From NCBI GenBank assembly GCA_910589105.1, contig CAJUST010000015.1:1-64000 (forward strand): 64,000 bases of DNA. The letters are read 5' to 3'. The notes below the pieces were generated by a model. That model searched no databases. It was not told where the DNA came from and worked only from the letters and a program-made list of their open reading frames with translations. This DNA comes from an uncultured Lachnospiraceae bacterium (GTDB lineage Bacteria; Bacillota; Clostridia; Lachnospirales; Lachnospiraceae). A program made the translations under genes and the position numbers. Positions 14,856 to 24,200 of the stretch are shown piece by piece. Every line of letters begins with the position of its first letter. Position 1 is the first letter of the stretch.

Positions 14856-15806
14856 ATGGGATGCACATTGAAACCCGAAGAAATCAAGAGGGTAAAAGGA
14901 CTTGGGTTTTTAAATAACAAAGGAACGGATTTATTTAATGGGCGGATTATTACGGTCAACGGAAAAATTACGGCAGAGCAGACGAAGACCATCGCAAAAG
15001 CCGCAGAAAAATTTGGCAATGGGGACGTTGAGTTTACGACGCGTCTGACAGTGGAAGTGCGTGGGATTCATTTTGACAACATCGAGCCGTTTCGTGAGTA
15101 TATTGCAAAATCCGGATTAGAGACAGGCGGCACAGGCTCTTTGGTCCGTCCGGTCGTATCCTGCAAAGGCACGACTTGCCAGTATGGCTTATATGACACG
15201 TTTGCATTGTCGGAGAAAATCCATGAGCGTTTTTACAAGGGCTACCACACGGTAAAACTGCCGCATAAGTTTAAAATTGCAACAGGCGGATGCCCGAATA
15301 ACTGCGTAAAGCCGGATTTAAATGACCTTGGCATTGTCGGCCAGCTTGCGCCGAATATAGACGAGGATATGTGCAACGGCTGTAAAAAATGCCAAGTGGA
15401 AACGTCTTGTCCGATGGGCGCCGCGAAGTTACAAGATGGAATTCTTGAAATTGATCCAGATCTTTGCAATAACTGTGGGCGCTGCATTGAGAAATGCCCA
15501 TTTGACGTAATTGAAGACGGAACCTGCGGTTACCAGATCTACATAGGGGGAAGATGGGGCAAAAAAGTGGCGCATGGAAAGCCGTTGTCAAAGATTTTTA
15601 CGACGGAAGAAGAATTGCTTGACACGGTGGAAAAAGCGATTTTGCTGTTTCGGGAACAGGGCAAAACAGGCGAGCGTTTTGCAGATACGATTGCGCGCAT
15701 CGGTTTTGAGGAAGTGGAAAAACAGCTTCTTGCAAATGATATTTTAGAAAGGAAGCAGGAGATCTTAGATGCGAAACTGCATCTGGTTGGAGGGGCAACC
15801 TGCTAA
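14856..15806 (+). CDS. Siroheme-[4Fe-4S] sulfite reductase, AsrC/Fsr-like
   Basis: The 316-residue protein contains an N-terminal ferredoxin-like half domain, then siroheme/[4Fe-4S] cysteines C103, C108 and C146-PNN-C150, and an inserted two-cluster ferredoxin region (CNGCKKC...CP near 178-190; CNNCGRCIEKCP near 208-219). The layout equals anaerobic sulfite reductase subunit C. It should reduce sulfite to sulfide (or nitrite to ammonia) in the cytoplasm. The first pair is C-X4-C, one shorter than the usual C-X5-C. Neighbouring genes supply siroheme and a possible electron donor; YeiH follows after 18 nt. Exact substrate is inferred. Confidence 0.88.
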   Translation: MGCTLKPEEIKRVKGLGFLNNKGTDLFNGRIITVNGKITAEQTKTIAKAAEKFGNGDVEFTTRLTVEVRGIHFDNIEPFREYIAKSGLETGGTGSLVRPVVSCKGTTCQYGLYDTFALSEKIHERFYKGYHTVKLPHKFKIATGGCPNNCVKPDLNDLGIVGQLAPNIDEDMCNGCKKCQVETSCPMGAAKLQDGILEIDPDLCNNCGRCIEKCPFDVIEDGTCGYQIYIGGRWGKKVAHGKPLSKIFTTEEELLDTVEKAILLFREQGKTGERFADTIARIGFEEVEKQLLANDILERKQEILDAKLHLVGGATC

Positions 15807-15824
15807 ATTGGAGGTTTTTAAGAG

Positions 15825-16874
15825 ATGGAGTCGAAGAAAAAGTATGGCGCAATCGCGTTGTGCCTTATCATCGGATTTTTGGCAACCAAATCCACGGATT
15901 TACAGTCTTCTGTATTCGGACGCGTAGTCATGGGAGGGCCAATGGTGGCGCTGCTTGTTTCCATGGTGATCTGCAATCTTATTCCGTCTGTGGATAAAAG
16001 TTTTAAGGAAGGGACGACTTATTGCAGCAAGCAGTTTTTGAACTGGGGAATCATTTTAACAGGGGGAACGCTTAGCTTTGCCGATATTATGGGGACCGGC
16101 GTAAAAGCTTTGCCTTTGATCCTGTTTAATATCTGCCTTTCCTTTGCCGTTGCCATGCTGGTGGGAAAAAAGATTGGGGTAACGAAAAATACGTCTGTTT
16201 TGGTAGGCGGCGGCACATGTATCTGCGGCGGTACGGCGATCGCGACGTTGAGCCGGATTATTAAAGCGACGGATGCAGAGATTGCATTTGGCATGGCGGC
16301 GATTTTCCTGTTTGACACGGTTTCCGCATTTTCCTATCCGTATCTGGCTCCGGCGATCGGATTTACGGAGAACCAGTTTGCGTTTGTGGCGGGCGCGGCG
16401 ATAAATGACACTTCGTCCGTGGCGGGCGCGCAGGCGACGTATCAGGCAATGATTGCAAATCCGGAGTTCAGCGGAGCGTTAAACGTTAAGCTTGTGCGGA
16501 CGACGATGCTGATCTTTGTCGCAATCGTCTGGACAGTATTAATGGCGAAAGATGCGAAAAAGAATGGAGAAGCGGGCAGTAAGGACAGTGTTTTGTCTGT
16601 TGTGCAAAAGACATTTCCGATGTTTATCCTTTGGTTTGTCGTAATGGCGGGCTTAAATACCTATGGCGTGTTTAGTCCGGTTGGAAGCAGTTTGCTTAAA
16701 ACGGTCAGTAAATTCCTGTTCGCTTCAGCTTTAGCGGGCGTTGGGTTTAAGATTAAATTTAAAGACGTGTTTTCAAAAGGGCTCAAGCCGATTGCGCTTG
16801 GCGGAATTACATGGGCCTGCGTGGCGGCGTCCTCGTATTTGTTTGCGTTTTTATTCGCAGGGTATATTGGCTAA
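15825..16874 (+). CDS. YeiH-family putative sulfate/sulfite exporter
   Basis: The 349-residue membrane protein has about ten hydrophobic segments and the family signature GGGTCICGGTAIATLSRIIKA, followed by AINDTSSVAGAQ. YeiH (PSE family, formerly conserved hypothetical 698) proteins are annotated as sulfate exporters and are often next to YeiE-type LysR genes or sulfur enzymes. Here it closes the CoADR/sulfite reductase operon, so export or uptake of an inorganic sulfur oxyanion fits. TTGGAGG lies 11 nt upstream. Transport direction and substrate have not been shown for this branch. A strong terminator follows within 6 nt. Confidence 0.9.
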   Translation: MESKKKYGAIALCLIIGFLATKSTDLQSSVFGRVVMGGPMVALLVSMVICNLIPSVDKSFKEGTTYCSKQFLNWGIILTGGTLSFADIMGTGVKALPLILFNICLSFAVAMLVGKKIGVTKNTSVLVGGGTCICGGTAIATLSRIIKATDAEIAFGMAAIFLFDTVSAFSYPYLAPAIGFTENQFAFVAGAAINDTSSVAGAQATYQAMIANPEFSGALNVKLVRTTMLIFVAIVWTVLMAKDAKKNGEAGSKDSVLSVVQKTFPMFILWFVVMAGLNTYGVFSPVGSSLLKTVSKFLFASALAGVGFKIKFKDVFSKGLKPIALGGITWACVAASSYLFAFLFAGYIG

Positions 16875-16879
16875 AAAGC

Positions 16880-16908
16880 AAAAGCGGCTGTGTAAGACAG
16901 CCGCTTTT
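16880..16908 (+). terminator. Terminator of the sulfite operon
   Basis: AAAAGCGGCTGT (16880-16891) pairs perfectly with ACAGCCGCTTTT (16897-16908) around GTAAG. A short T run is part of the stem. The structure also separates the operon from the minus-strand pseudogene that ends at 16926. Confidence 0.85.
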
Positions 16909-16925
16909 GGGTTATGTTTGAATCA

Positions 16926-17204
16926 TTATGCAGTTATTGTTTTGAGTTCTTTGAGTTTTCTTTCAATGATTTCAATTCGCGTTTTTAAGCCGGATATCTG
17001 CGCTTCGTAAAGAATGGATTTATCTTGCGCTTTCATTGCTGCGTTGAGTTTGTCTATCAGGTTGATGTGGTTTTCCGCGAGGAGTTGTATCTTGCGGCTA
17101 TTATTGAGTGTTTTCGTATCCTGATTCAGCGCAGGAACATTGTTTTTTAGATCTTACACATCTTTTTTTAAAGGCTGTAGTTCATTCTTTAGTTTTTCGT
17201 CCAT
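16926..17204 (-). pseudogene. Decayed coiled-coil protein gene with in-frame stop
   Basis: Read on the minus strand from an ATG at 17204, the frame codes for MDEKLKNELQPLKKDV, then TAA (17154-17156), then continues in the same frame for about 75 residues, including LAENHINLIDKLNAAMKAQ and SGLKTRIEIIERKLKELK, to a stop at 16926. The heptad-like, charged sequence matches small coiled-coil proteins I know from Clostridia (NLIDKLN...LYE.QVSGLK pattern). Only one nonsense change breaks it, but it is shorter than those relatives, so it is probably a relic. It occupies most of the 566-base gap before hemA. Confidence 0.6.
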
Positions 17205-17334
17205 TATATTGGAAATGGCGAGCAGTAAAAGTATAGCATATCCGGTCTGTGAAGTCTATGGAGAAGTCAATGTTTTGGCATTCCATTTCGTTCTTTCGAT
17301 TTTTAAGTTTTGAAATGGATTGAGAGACGCTCCC

Positions 17335-17363
17335 TTGCAATTTTATATAGTTTCATGTAAAAT
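17335..17363 (+). promoter_or_regulatory. Promoter of hemA-hemCD
   Basis: TTGCAA (17335-17340), 17-bp spacer, TAAAAT (17358-17363) with an extended TG. Start near 17370. Confidence 0.75.
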
Positions 17364-17372
17364 AATCCCAGA

Positions 17373-17410
17373 AAAGGGAATGTCAGATGCTAAGGCGGGG
17401 CATTCCCTTT
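17373..17410 (+). other. 5' leader hairpin of hemA
   Basis: AAAGGGAATG (17373-17382) and CATTCCCTTT (17401-17410) form a perfect 10-bp stem with an 18-nt loop right at the predicted transcript 5' end. It would protect the messenger or serve as a regulatory element; there is no terminator-like T run. I do not recognise a riboswitch class. Confidence 0.55.
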
Positions 17411-17440
17411 CCCAAATTACGCAGTGAAAGGAGAAAAACC

Positions 17441-18667
17441 ATGCAGTTCGGTTTTTTGGGAATTAATTATAAAAACGCAGCGCTGAATATCCGTGATAAA
17501 ATTGCTTTTACGGACGGAAAGAAGCTTCAATTATTCCAAAAAGCGGAAGCGGCAGGCATCTGTCAGTGTATGGCGTTATCCACTTGTAATAGGAGTGAGA
17601 TATATTTTCTTTATGAAGAAGAAAGCCAGATCGGGCAGATACATAGCATATATCAAAGCTTATTTCCTGAAATTGATGTAAGCCGTTATGCCGTAAGCCT
17701 GACCGGAAAAGAAGCCATAGCGTATCTGTTCCGCGTTGCAGCAGGGCTTGAATCCCTTGTGCTTGGGGAGGATCAGATTTTAGGGCAGGTGAAAGATGCG
17801 CTTGATGATTCAAAGGCGATGGGATACAGCGGAAAAGAATTAAACCGGATTGTGCGCGACGCCGTCACTTGCGCAAAGAGAGTAAAGACGGAGTTTAAAA
17901 TCAGTGAAAAGCCCCTGTCCGTCAGCTATATTGGAATCCAGAAACTAAAAGAAGCCTGCCCGATCGCGGGAAAACGCATTTTGGTGATAGGAAGCGGCAA
18001 AACGGCGCATCTGGCATTGCAGTATCTTTATGAATATCCCGACGTTTCTGTGATTGCCTGCAGCCGGACATATGCCCATGCAAGCCGTCTGAGGGAAGCG
18101 TTTCCAAACCTTGCAATTCTTCCTTATGAAAAGCGTTACTGCGTCATTGGGGATTGCGACATAGTCGTCAGCGCAACTTCAGCGCCGCATCTGACGGTCA
18201 AGCGGGAAGCGTTTGCCCCGAAACGCCCGGTTACATTTTTAGATCTGGCTGCGCCAAGGGACGTCGACACTGCCTTTTTGCAGGAACCGTTCGCACAGTT
18301 AATTAATTTAGACACACTTTACGCCATTGCCAAGGAAAACCAAAAAGAGCGGGAACGTCTCGTGGAAGAAAGCAAAAAACGAATGGAAGAAAAACAAAAT
18401 GAAACACTGCTTTGGCTCCATCAAAGCCATATGGATGCGACGATTGAATCCTTACAACAGCGTTGTAATGAAATTGTAGAGGACAGTTATGCGTATTTGT
18501 CCCGAAAAATGGAACTTGGAAAGCGGGAACAAAACTTAATAAAAAAAACGTTACATGCTTCTTTACAGCGTTTACTTCGGGAACCGATTTTAGAATTAAA
18601 ACAACTGGAAAGTGAAGACGAGCAAAAAGAGTATAAAAGGCTGGTTGGCCAGCTTTTTCAAATATAG
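17441..18667 (+). CDS. hemA: Glutamyl-tRNA reductase HemA
   Basis: HemA reduces the glutamate on Glu-tRNA to glutamate-1-semialdehyde with NADPH, the first committed step of tetrapyrrole synthesis in the C5 pathway. The 408-residue protein begins with GFLGINYKNAALNIRDK, has catalytic Cys49 in ALSTCNRSEIYF, the GLESLVLGEDQILGQVK motif, and an NADPH domain with VIGSGKTAHLA. The C-terminal helical dimerisation domain is present. The start at 17441 follows GAAAGGAG; an ATG frame start at 17387 lies within the leader hairpin. It is 20 nt from the HemC-CobA-HemD gene and provides the substrate for HemL encoded at 10145. Confidence 0.96.
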   Translation: MQFGFLGINYKNAALNIRDKIAFTDGKKLQLFQKAEAAGICQCMALSTCNRSEIYFLYEEESQIGQIHSIYQSLFPEIDVSRYAVSLTGKEAIAYLFRVAAGLESLVLGEDQILGQVKDALDDSKAMGYSGKELNRIVRDAVTCAKRVKTEFKISEKPLSVSYIGIQKLKEACPIAGKRILVIGSGKTAHLALQYLYEYPDVSVIACSRTYAHASRLREAFPNLAILPYEKRYCVIGDCDIVVSATSAPHLTVKREAFAPKRPVTFLDLAAPRDVDTAFLQEPFAQLINLDTLYAIAKENQKERERLVEESKKRMEEKQNETLLWLHQSHMDATIESLQQRCNEIVEDSYAYLSRKMELGKREQNLIKKTLHASLQRLLREPILELKQLESEDEQKEYKRLVGQLFQI

Positions 18668-18687
18668 AGGACAGATTGGAGAATGGC

Positions 18688-21033
18688 ATGAAATATAGCA
18701 TTGGCACAAGAGGCTCGCGTCTTGCGATTGCGCAGGCAAATATGGTCTGCAATGCGTTAAAGCGGGCATATCCGAAAGATGAATTTGAACTTCGCATTGT
18801 AAAGACGACAGGCGATTTGATTTTAGACAAACCATTGCATGAACTCGGCGACAAAGGCGTATTTGTAAAAGAAATCGAGGAACTTCTTTTGTCTGGCGAA
18901 ATCCAAATCGGCGCGCACAGCATGAAAGATATGCCGTCGGAGCCTGCTTGCGGCCTGATGTTTACAAAAGCGTGGAAACGGGAAGACCCGCGGGATATAT
19001 TGGCATTGCGGGAAAAGACGTCCCTTATGGATTTGCCAAAGGGAGCGAAAATAGGCACAGGAAGCCGCCGTCGGGCGATTCAGTTGCTTAAGCTCCGTCC
19101 GGATTTAAACATTGTCGGGATTCGGGGAAATGTAGAGACACGGCTTCGGAAAATGGAGGAAGAAGGGCTTGATGGGATTGCGCTTGCCGCCGCCGGCCTT
19201 CACAGGCTGGGCCTACAGGACAAAATCACGCAGTATTTGGAGACAAGACAAGTGATTCCGGCTCCGGCCCAAGGGATATTGGCGTTAGAAATACGCGAAG
19301 GAGACGAAGCGCTTTTGTCTATGCTGGACGCTTTTTGCGATCCGGATACGGTTCGGGCAGTGGAAGCGGAGCGGGGGTTTTTGCAGGAAATCGGCGGGAA
19401 CTGCCATGTTCCCGTAGGCGCGGTTTTTTTGCCGCAAAAAAATGGGGAAGATTCTTTGCATGTGATGTTTGGGAGGGAAACGGGCGCTGCCGCATATGCC
19501 TGCGTGTCCGGACAAAATCCCGAAGCGCTTGCAAAACAGGCGGCTTGCCAGATTAGGCAAAAACTTGCGGGAACCGTATATTTAGTTGGGGCGGGGCCGG
19601 GAGATCCGGACTTAATTACTGTAAAAGGGCGTTTGGCAATCCGGAATGCGGACTGCATTATTTATGACAGGCTTGCGTCTGAGGAGCTTTTAAAAGAAGC
19701 GAAGGCGGGATGTGAGCTAATTTACGCCGGAAAGGAAGACCGCCGCCATACGATGGGGCAGGAGGAAATCCAACGGCTTTTGGTAAAAAAAAGCATGGAA
19801 TATCAGGCGGTTGTCCGTTTAAAAGGAGGCGATCCTTTTGTGTTTGGCCGCGGCGGGGAGGAAGCGCTGTATTTAAAAGAGCATGGCGTTGCGTTTGAAG
19901 TGATTCCGGGAATCAGTTCCAGCATTGCGGGGCCGGCGGCGGCAGGGATTCCGATTACGCATCGTGGGAAATCGCTTGGATTTCATGCCGTTACGGCGCA
20001 TGACAGGAAAGATGCGCTTGCGGACATTGATTTTAAAGCAATGGCAAAAGGCGGGGAGACCTGCGTGTTTTTGATGGGGCTTAGTAAAATTGAGGAGATA
20101 GCTAAACGGCTTCTTTTAGAGGGAATGCCAAAAGAAACGCCTGCGGCGGTGATTTCATGCGCCACAATGCCACAGCAAAATGTCTGCGTAGCAGATTTGG
20201 AACATATTGCAGAAAAAGCGCGGCGGGCAAAACTGGCCTCTCCGGCGGTTATAGTAGTGGGAGAGACTGTTTCACTCCATAGGGAGCTTGATATGTCAGG
20301 GCAGCGCCCATTGACGGGAAAGCGGTATCTGGTTCCAAAGATTGGGAGCGCGCCTACAAGGCTAAAAGAGCTTTTACAAAAACAGGGCGCGTCCGTAGAT
20401 GAAATTCAGGCAGGGGAAATTGCGTATTTAGACAGGAACTGGGACGCGGAAACGTTTCGGGAAGTGGACTGGCTGATTTTTGGCAGTAAACATGGAGTGG
20501 AAGCGTTTTTCTCAGGGATTCAAAAAAGCGGCGTGGACATACGGAGCCTTTTTGCCTGTAAGATTGCGGCAGTTGGGGCGAAAACGGCGGGCGCATTGCG
20601 GGCGCATGGGATTTTTGCGGATTTGGTTCCAAAAGAGTTTCACAGTGATGCGCTTGCGGAAGAATTACGCGCGCGGCTATCAGGAGGAGAGCGTGTCTGT
20701 TATTTGAGGGCGAAAGAAGTGGACAGCCAGCTTAAAGATGCGCTTGGCGGGGTCTGTGAGTTTCAGGAGATTGCAGTATATGAAAACCGGCCGGTGGCGG
20801 CAGGGCATTTTAAGCAAATAAGCTATGCGGATTATGATGGGGCGTTTTTTACCTGCGCTTCTTTGGCAAAACGCCTGACAGCGGCTTTGGGGAATAATTT
20901 TGGAGCCTGTAAGGCATATAGCATCGGGCCGAAGACAGCGGCTTGTTTAAAAGAATGCGGGGCGCCCAAGCCGTTTGAGGCAGAGGAAGCCAGTTATGAG
21001 AGCTTGGCGGGGCTTGTGATTGGGACGGATTGA
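18688..21033 (+). CDS. hemC/cobA/hemD: Trifunctional HemC-CobA-HemD (porphobilinogen deaminase, uroporphyrinogen-III methyltransferase, uroporphyrinogen-III synthase)
   Basis: Three enzymes are joined in 781 residues. HemC (about 1-295) starts MKYSIGTRGSRLAIAQANMV and carries the dipyrromethane cysteine C239 in EIGGNCHVPVGA. CobA/SUMT (about 297-535) has LVGAGPGDPDLITVKG and VVRLKGGDPFVFGRGGEE. HemD (about 548-781) is the low-conservation uroporphyrinogen-III synthase with GPKTAACLKECG. It should turn porphobilinogen into precorrin-2, which the CysG domain at 10145 makes into siroheme. The start at 18688 uses GGAG 6 nt upstream. No HemE, HemG or HemH is present, so siroheme or a corrinoid, rather than heme, is the likely product. 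Confidence 0.95.
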   Translation: MKYSIGTRGSRLAIAQANMVCNALKRAYPKDEFELRIVKTTGDLILDKPLHELGDKGVFVKEIEELLLSGEIQIGAHSMKDMPSEPACGLMFTKAWKREDPRDILALREKTSLMDLPKGAKIGTGSRRRAIQLLKLRPDLNIVGIRGNVETRLRKMEEEGLDGIALAAAGLHRLGLQDKITQYLETRQVIPAPAQGILALEIREGDEALLSMLDAFCDPDTVRAVEAERGFLQEIGGNCHVPVGAVFLPQKNGEDSLHVMFGRETGAAAYACVSGQNPEALAKQAACQIRQKLAGTVYLVGAGPGDPDLITVKGRLAIRNADCIIYDRLASEELLKEAKAGCELIYAGKEDRRHTMGQEEIQRLLVKKSMEYQAVVRLKGGDPFVFGRGGEEALYLKEHGVAFEVIPGISSSIAGPAAAGIPITHRGKSLGFHAVTAHDRKDALADIDFKAMAKGGETCVFLMGLSKIEEIAKRLLLEGMPKETPAAVISCATMPQQNVCVADLEHIAEKARRAKLASPAVIVVGETVSLHRELDMSGQRPLTGKRYLVPKIGSAPTRLKELLQKQGASVDEIQAGEIAYLDRNWDAETFREVDWLIFGSKHGVEAFFSGIQKSGVDIRSLFACKIAAVGAKTAGALRAHGIFADLVPKEFHSDALAEELRARLSGGERVCYLRAKEVDSQLKDALGGVCEFQEIAVYENRPVAAGHFKQISYADYDGAFFTCASLAKRLTAALGNNFGACKAYSIGPKTAACLKECGAPKPFEAEEASYESLAGLVIGTD

Positions 21034-21156
21034 AATACAGCCATTTTTTCCAAAAAGCCATCATTTTGTTAAATTGGAACGGATTGGATTTTTATCCGGA
21101 AAATATACCTGTATTGTGCAATGTTGCTAATGATAATTGGGGAAATCAATAAAGTT

Positions 21157-21185
21157 TTGACATTTTTGTATAGTGGGTTTAAAAT
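21157..21185 (+). promoter_or_regulatory. Strong promoter of the GH20 gene
   Basis: Perfect TTGACA (21157-21162), 17-bp spacer, TAAAAT (21180-21185). The start codon lies 37 nt further on. No operator-like repeat was seen. Confidence 0.8.
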
Positions 21186-21221
21186 GAAAAAAAGAGCAGG
21201 TATGGAAAAAGGGGGATTTTT

Positions 21222-24200
21222 ATGAAATTTTGGAAAGGCATATTGGCAAGGGCGCTTGCGCTTACTCTGTTGTTGGAGGGGCTGTCCGGCTTAGCGTTTT
21301 CGGCCCGGCTTTTCGTTTACGCGGAGGAAACAGTGGCAAATGTGGCTTTAAATAAGCCAGTGGAAGTGTCGGAAGTGGACAGCCAGACGCCGGATATGAC
21401 GGGCGACAAAGCGGTGGACGGCGTAATTGGCAATCAGGATTCCGACACAAGCAGATGGTCAGGCGGCGTCTTAAAGGCGGGCATAAGCGGGAATGCGGAT
21501 CAATGGCTGATCATTGATTTAAAGGCGCAGAAAACATCTGTCCAGTCAATTTCGGTTTATTTTTATAAGCTGGTATGGAGTAGAGATTATAAAATCCAGA
21601 CGAGGGGCTCGCAATCGGAGGAATGGACAGACGTTTACCGGGTAAATTCCAGTGACAGGGCTGGCAGCGCGCAAAATCCAACCGATGTGATCTCAGGCAG
21701 CGATGCCGGAGAGCTGAAACGGTATGTCCGTTTTTTGTTTTTGGAGGGCTCGTTAAATCCGTCGGCAGGCGGCCATCGGATTTCGATAAGGGAAATTGAA
21801 ATTAATGGCGCGCAGACAGGGGAAGATCCAGTTTCTTCTGCGCAAGAGGCGCTGGCGAAACTTCCTTCTGAACTAACGGTTTTGGGAGAGGAAGGCAGCT
21901 TTCAGATACCGGAAGTATCAGAGGATTATCAAATTGAGGTTTATGGAAGTGAGGCAGACCGGATTTTAGCAGACGATGGCAGTCTTTCTCCATATCGTCT
22001 CAGTGACCGCAGCATGAATGTGATTTTAAAGGCGGTCAATCGATCTGATCCGTCAGATACGGCGAAAAGGAATATTACGGTAACGACACAAAATAACAGA
22101 AGCGAATATCCGGTTTTGTTTCCTCAGGTAAGCAGCCCAAACCCTATGCCGGAAATTTTGCCAGCGATTCAGGAGTGGTATGGTTATCAGGGGTCGTTTG
22201 AACTGACGGAAGATACGAAAATAGTGGTAAATGACAGGGCGGCTGTCGGGCTTCGTTTTGTAGCGGAGGAAATGCAGAAAGATTTAGAAGAAATCTGCGG
22301 CGTAAACCTGAAGATTACGGAAGGCGTAAAGGGCGGCGCAGGCAATATTTATCTGGAATCTTTGGAAGATGACGTATATGGCGTTGGAGAAGAAGGATAT
22401 TTTCTGGTAAACGGCAATGAGGGCATCCAGATATTTTCCAGCGCAAAGACAGGCGTATTATATGGGACGGTAACGGTGGAGCAGATTCTGTTTCAAGATG
22501 CAGACCATGCGTTCGTTCCAAAAGGCGTAATTCGGGATTATCCATTGTACAGCGTGCGCGGCATGATGTTTGACGTTGCGCGCATTCCGACTAGGATGCA
22601 GTTTTTGGAAGATTACACCCGTATTATGAAATGGTATAAGATGAATGATATGCAGATTCATCTAAACGATACCCAGTGGTCGGAGCCGGACAGAAATTCA
22701 GGGGAGCCGGAAGTATATGATAAAGTGGAAGCCTCCCATCGCTTAGAGTCGGAACTGTTCCCGTCTCTGGCAACTCAAGAAGCCAAGTTTGAAGTGGCGG
22801 CAGGCCAATGGAATAATAAATATGGCGGGGATTATGCCGGACGGTATGACTATTATTATGAGAGCCATACAGGCGCAGGCGGAGAGCTTTATTATACAAA
22901 AGACGAATACCGCAGTCTTGAGGATTTGGCCAAGGAACGCGGCATAAGGCTTGTTTCAGAGTTAGATACGCCGGGCCATGCCACGCCATATAATAAGTAT
23001 GTTTACAATCATCAGGAGGAAGTCATCCGTTCTCTTGCAGATCATGGCTATCTCAATGAATCTGATTATTTGAATGCAGATGGAACGGTAAAGAAAAATT
23101 TCTATACCCATAATCCGAATAATTTTGAAGTGTTTTCGATTGATGATGAAAACAGCAATGCGCAGGTGCGGCAAAACGCGATCCACGCAAAAATTTTTAT
23201 CAAAGCCTTGTTTGACGAATACTTAGGCGGCATAGACGGGATAGAGCCGTTGTTTACAGTGGATACTGTCCATGCGGGCGTAGATGAATATTTCGACCGG
23301 AATGAGTATAATAAACAGGCGTTCCGCCGTTATATGAATGAAATGTATGATTTTCTTGGAACGGGATCAGAAGACGCTTATGGGAAAGAAGTCCGTATGT
23401 GGGGCGGTTTAAAGCTGATGGGCGGCTCTGAGGGGGTCAACAGGGATATTGTGCTTTCTATGTGGAACTGCAGGGAGGAAGAAGACTTAAATGCAAGGTT
23501 AAATGACGGATTCTCTTTGATTAACGTGCCGCAGCAGTATTTTTACACAACTCCGGGGCGGTACCATAAGGATATGATCCGCGAAGATGATCTCTATTAT
23601 AATTGGACGCCGGAAAAATTTGACGGCGGCGGATGCGTAGATAAAGGCGAGCCTTTGCTGAAAGGCGCGTCTGGGGCTCTTTGGGGCGATGCCAACCGTT
23701 CCGGTACGACGGAAGCGGATTTGAATGAGCGTTATTTACGCGCGATAGCTATGATGAGTGAAAAGACGTGGGGCGGGATAGATGAAGATGACACATTCCT
23801 TTCTTACGAGCGGAAATTTGACCGTTTAAGGGAAGGCCCGGGGACGAAAATAGCAAATAAAATCGAGAGCAAGACGAATCTTGTGTTAGAGTATGATTTT
23901 TCGAACTTATCCGAAGATGGCAAAACGATTTACGATGCCAGCGGCAATGCGTACCATGGCGCAGTGACGGGCGGTGAAATTGCGGAAAAAGAAAAGGAAA
24001 CCATGCTTAAATTTGACGGGCAGACAAAAATTCAAACGCCATTGACAAGTTTATCCTATCCTTATACGGTAAGTTTCGACCTTTACTTAGACGGGGAGGA
24101 AGAAAACGGCAAAGATGCGGCATTATTCAGCGGATATGACGGAAGGCTCCAAGTAAAAGGGCTTTCGGACAATCTGGGATTGAACCGAAGCCATTTTACG

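Noticed and set aside
18303..19058. Minus-strand frame of 251 codons across hemA and hemC
   Set aside because: Spans two conserved genes in the antisense sense with no motif; treated as a shadow.
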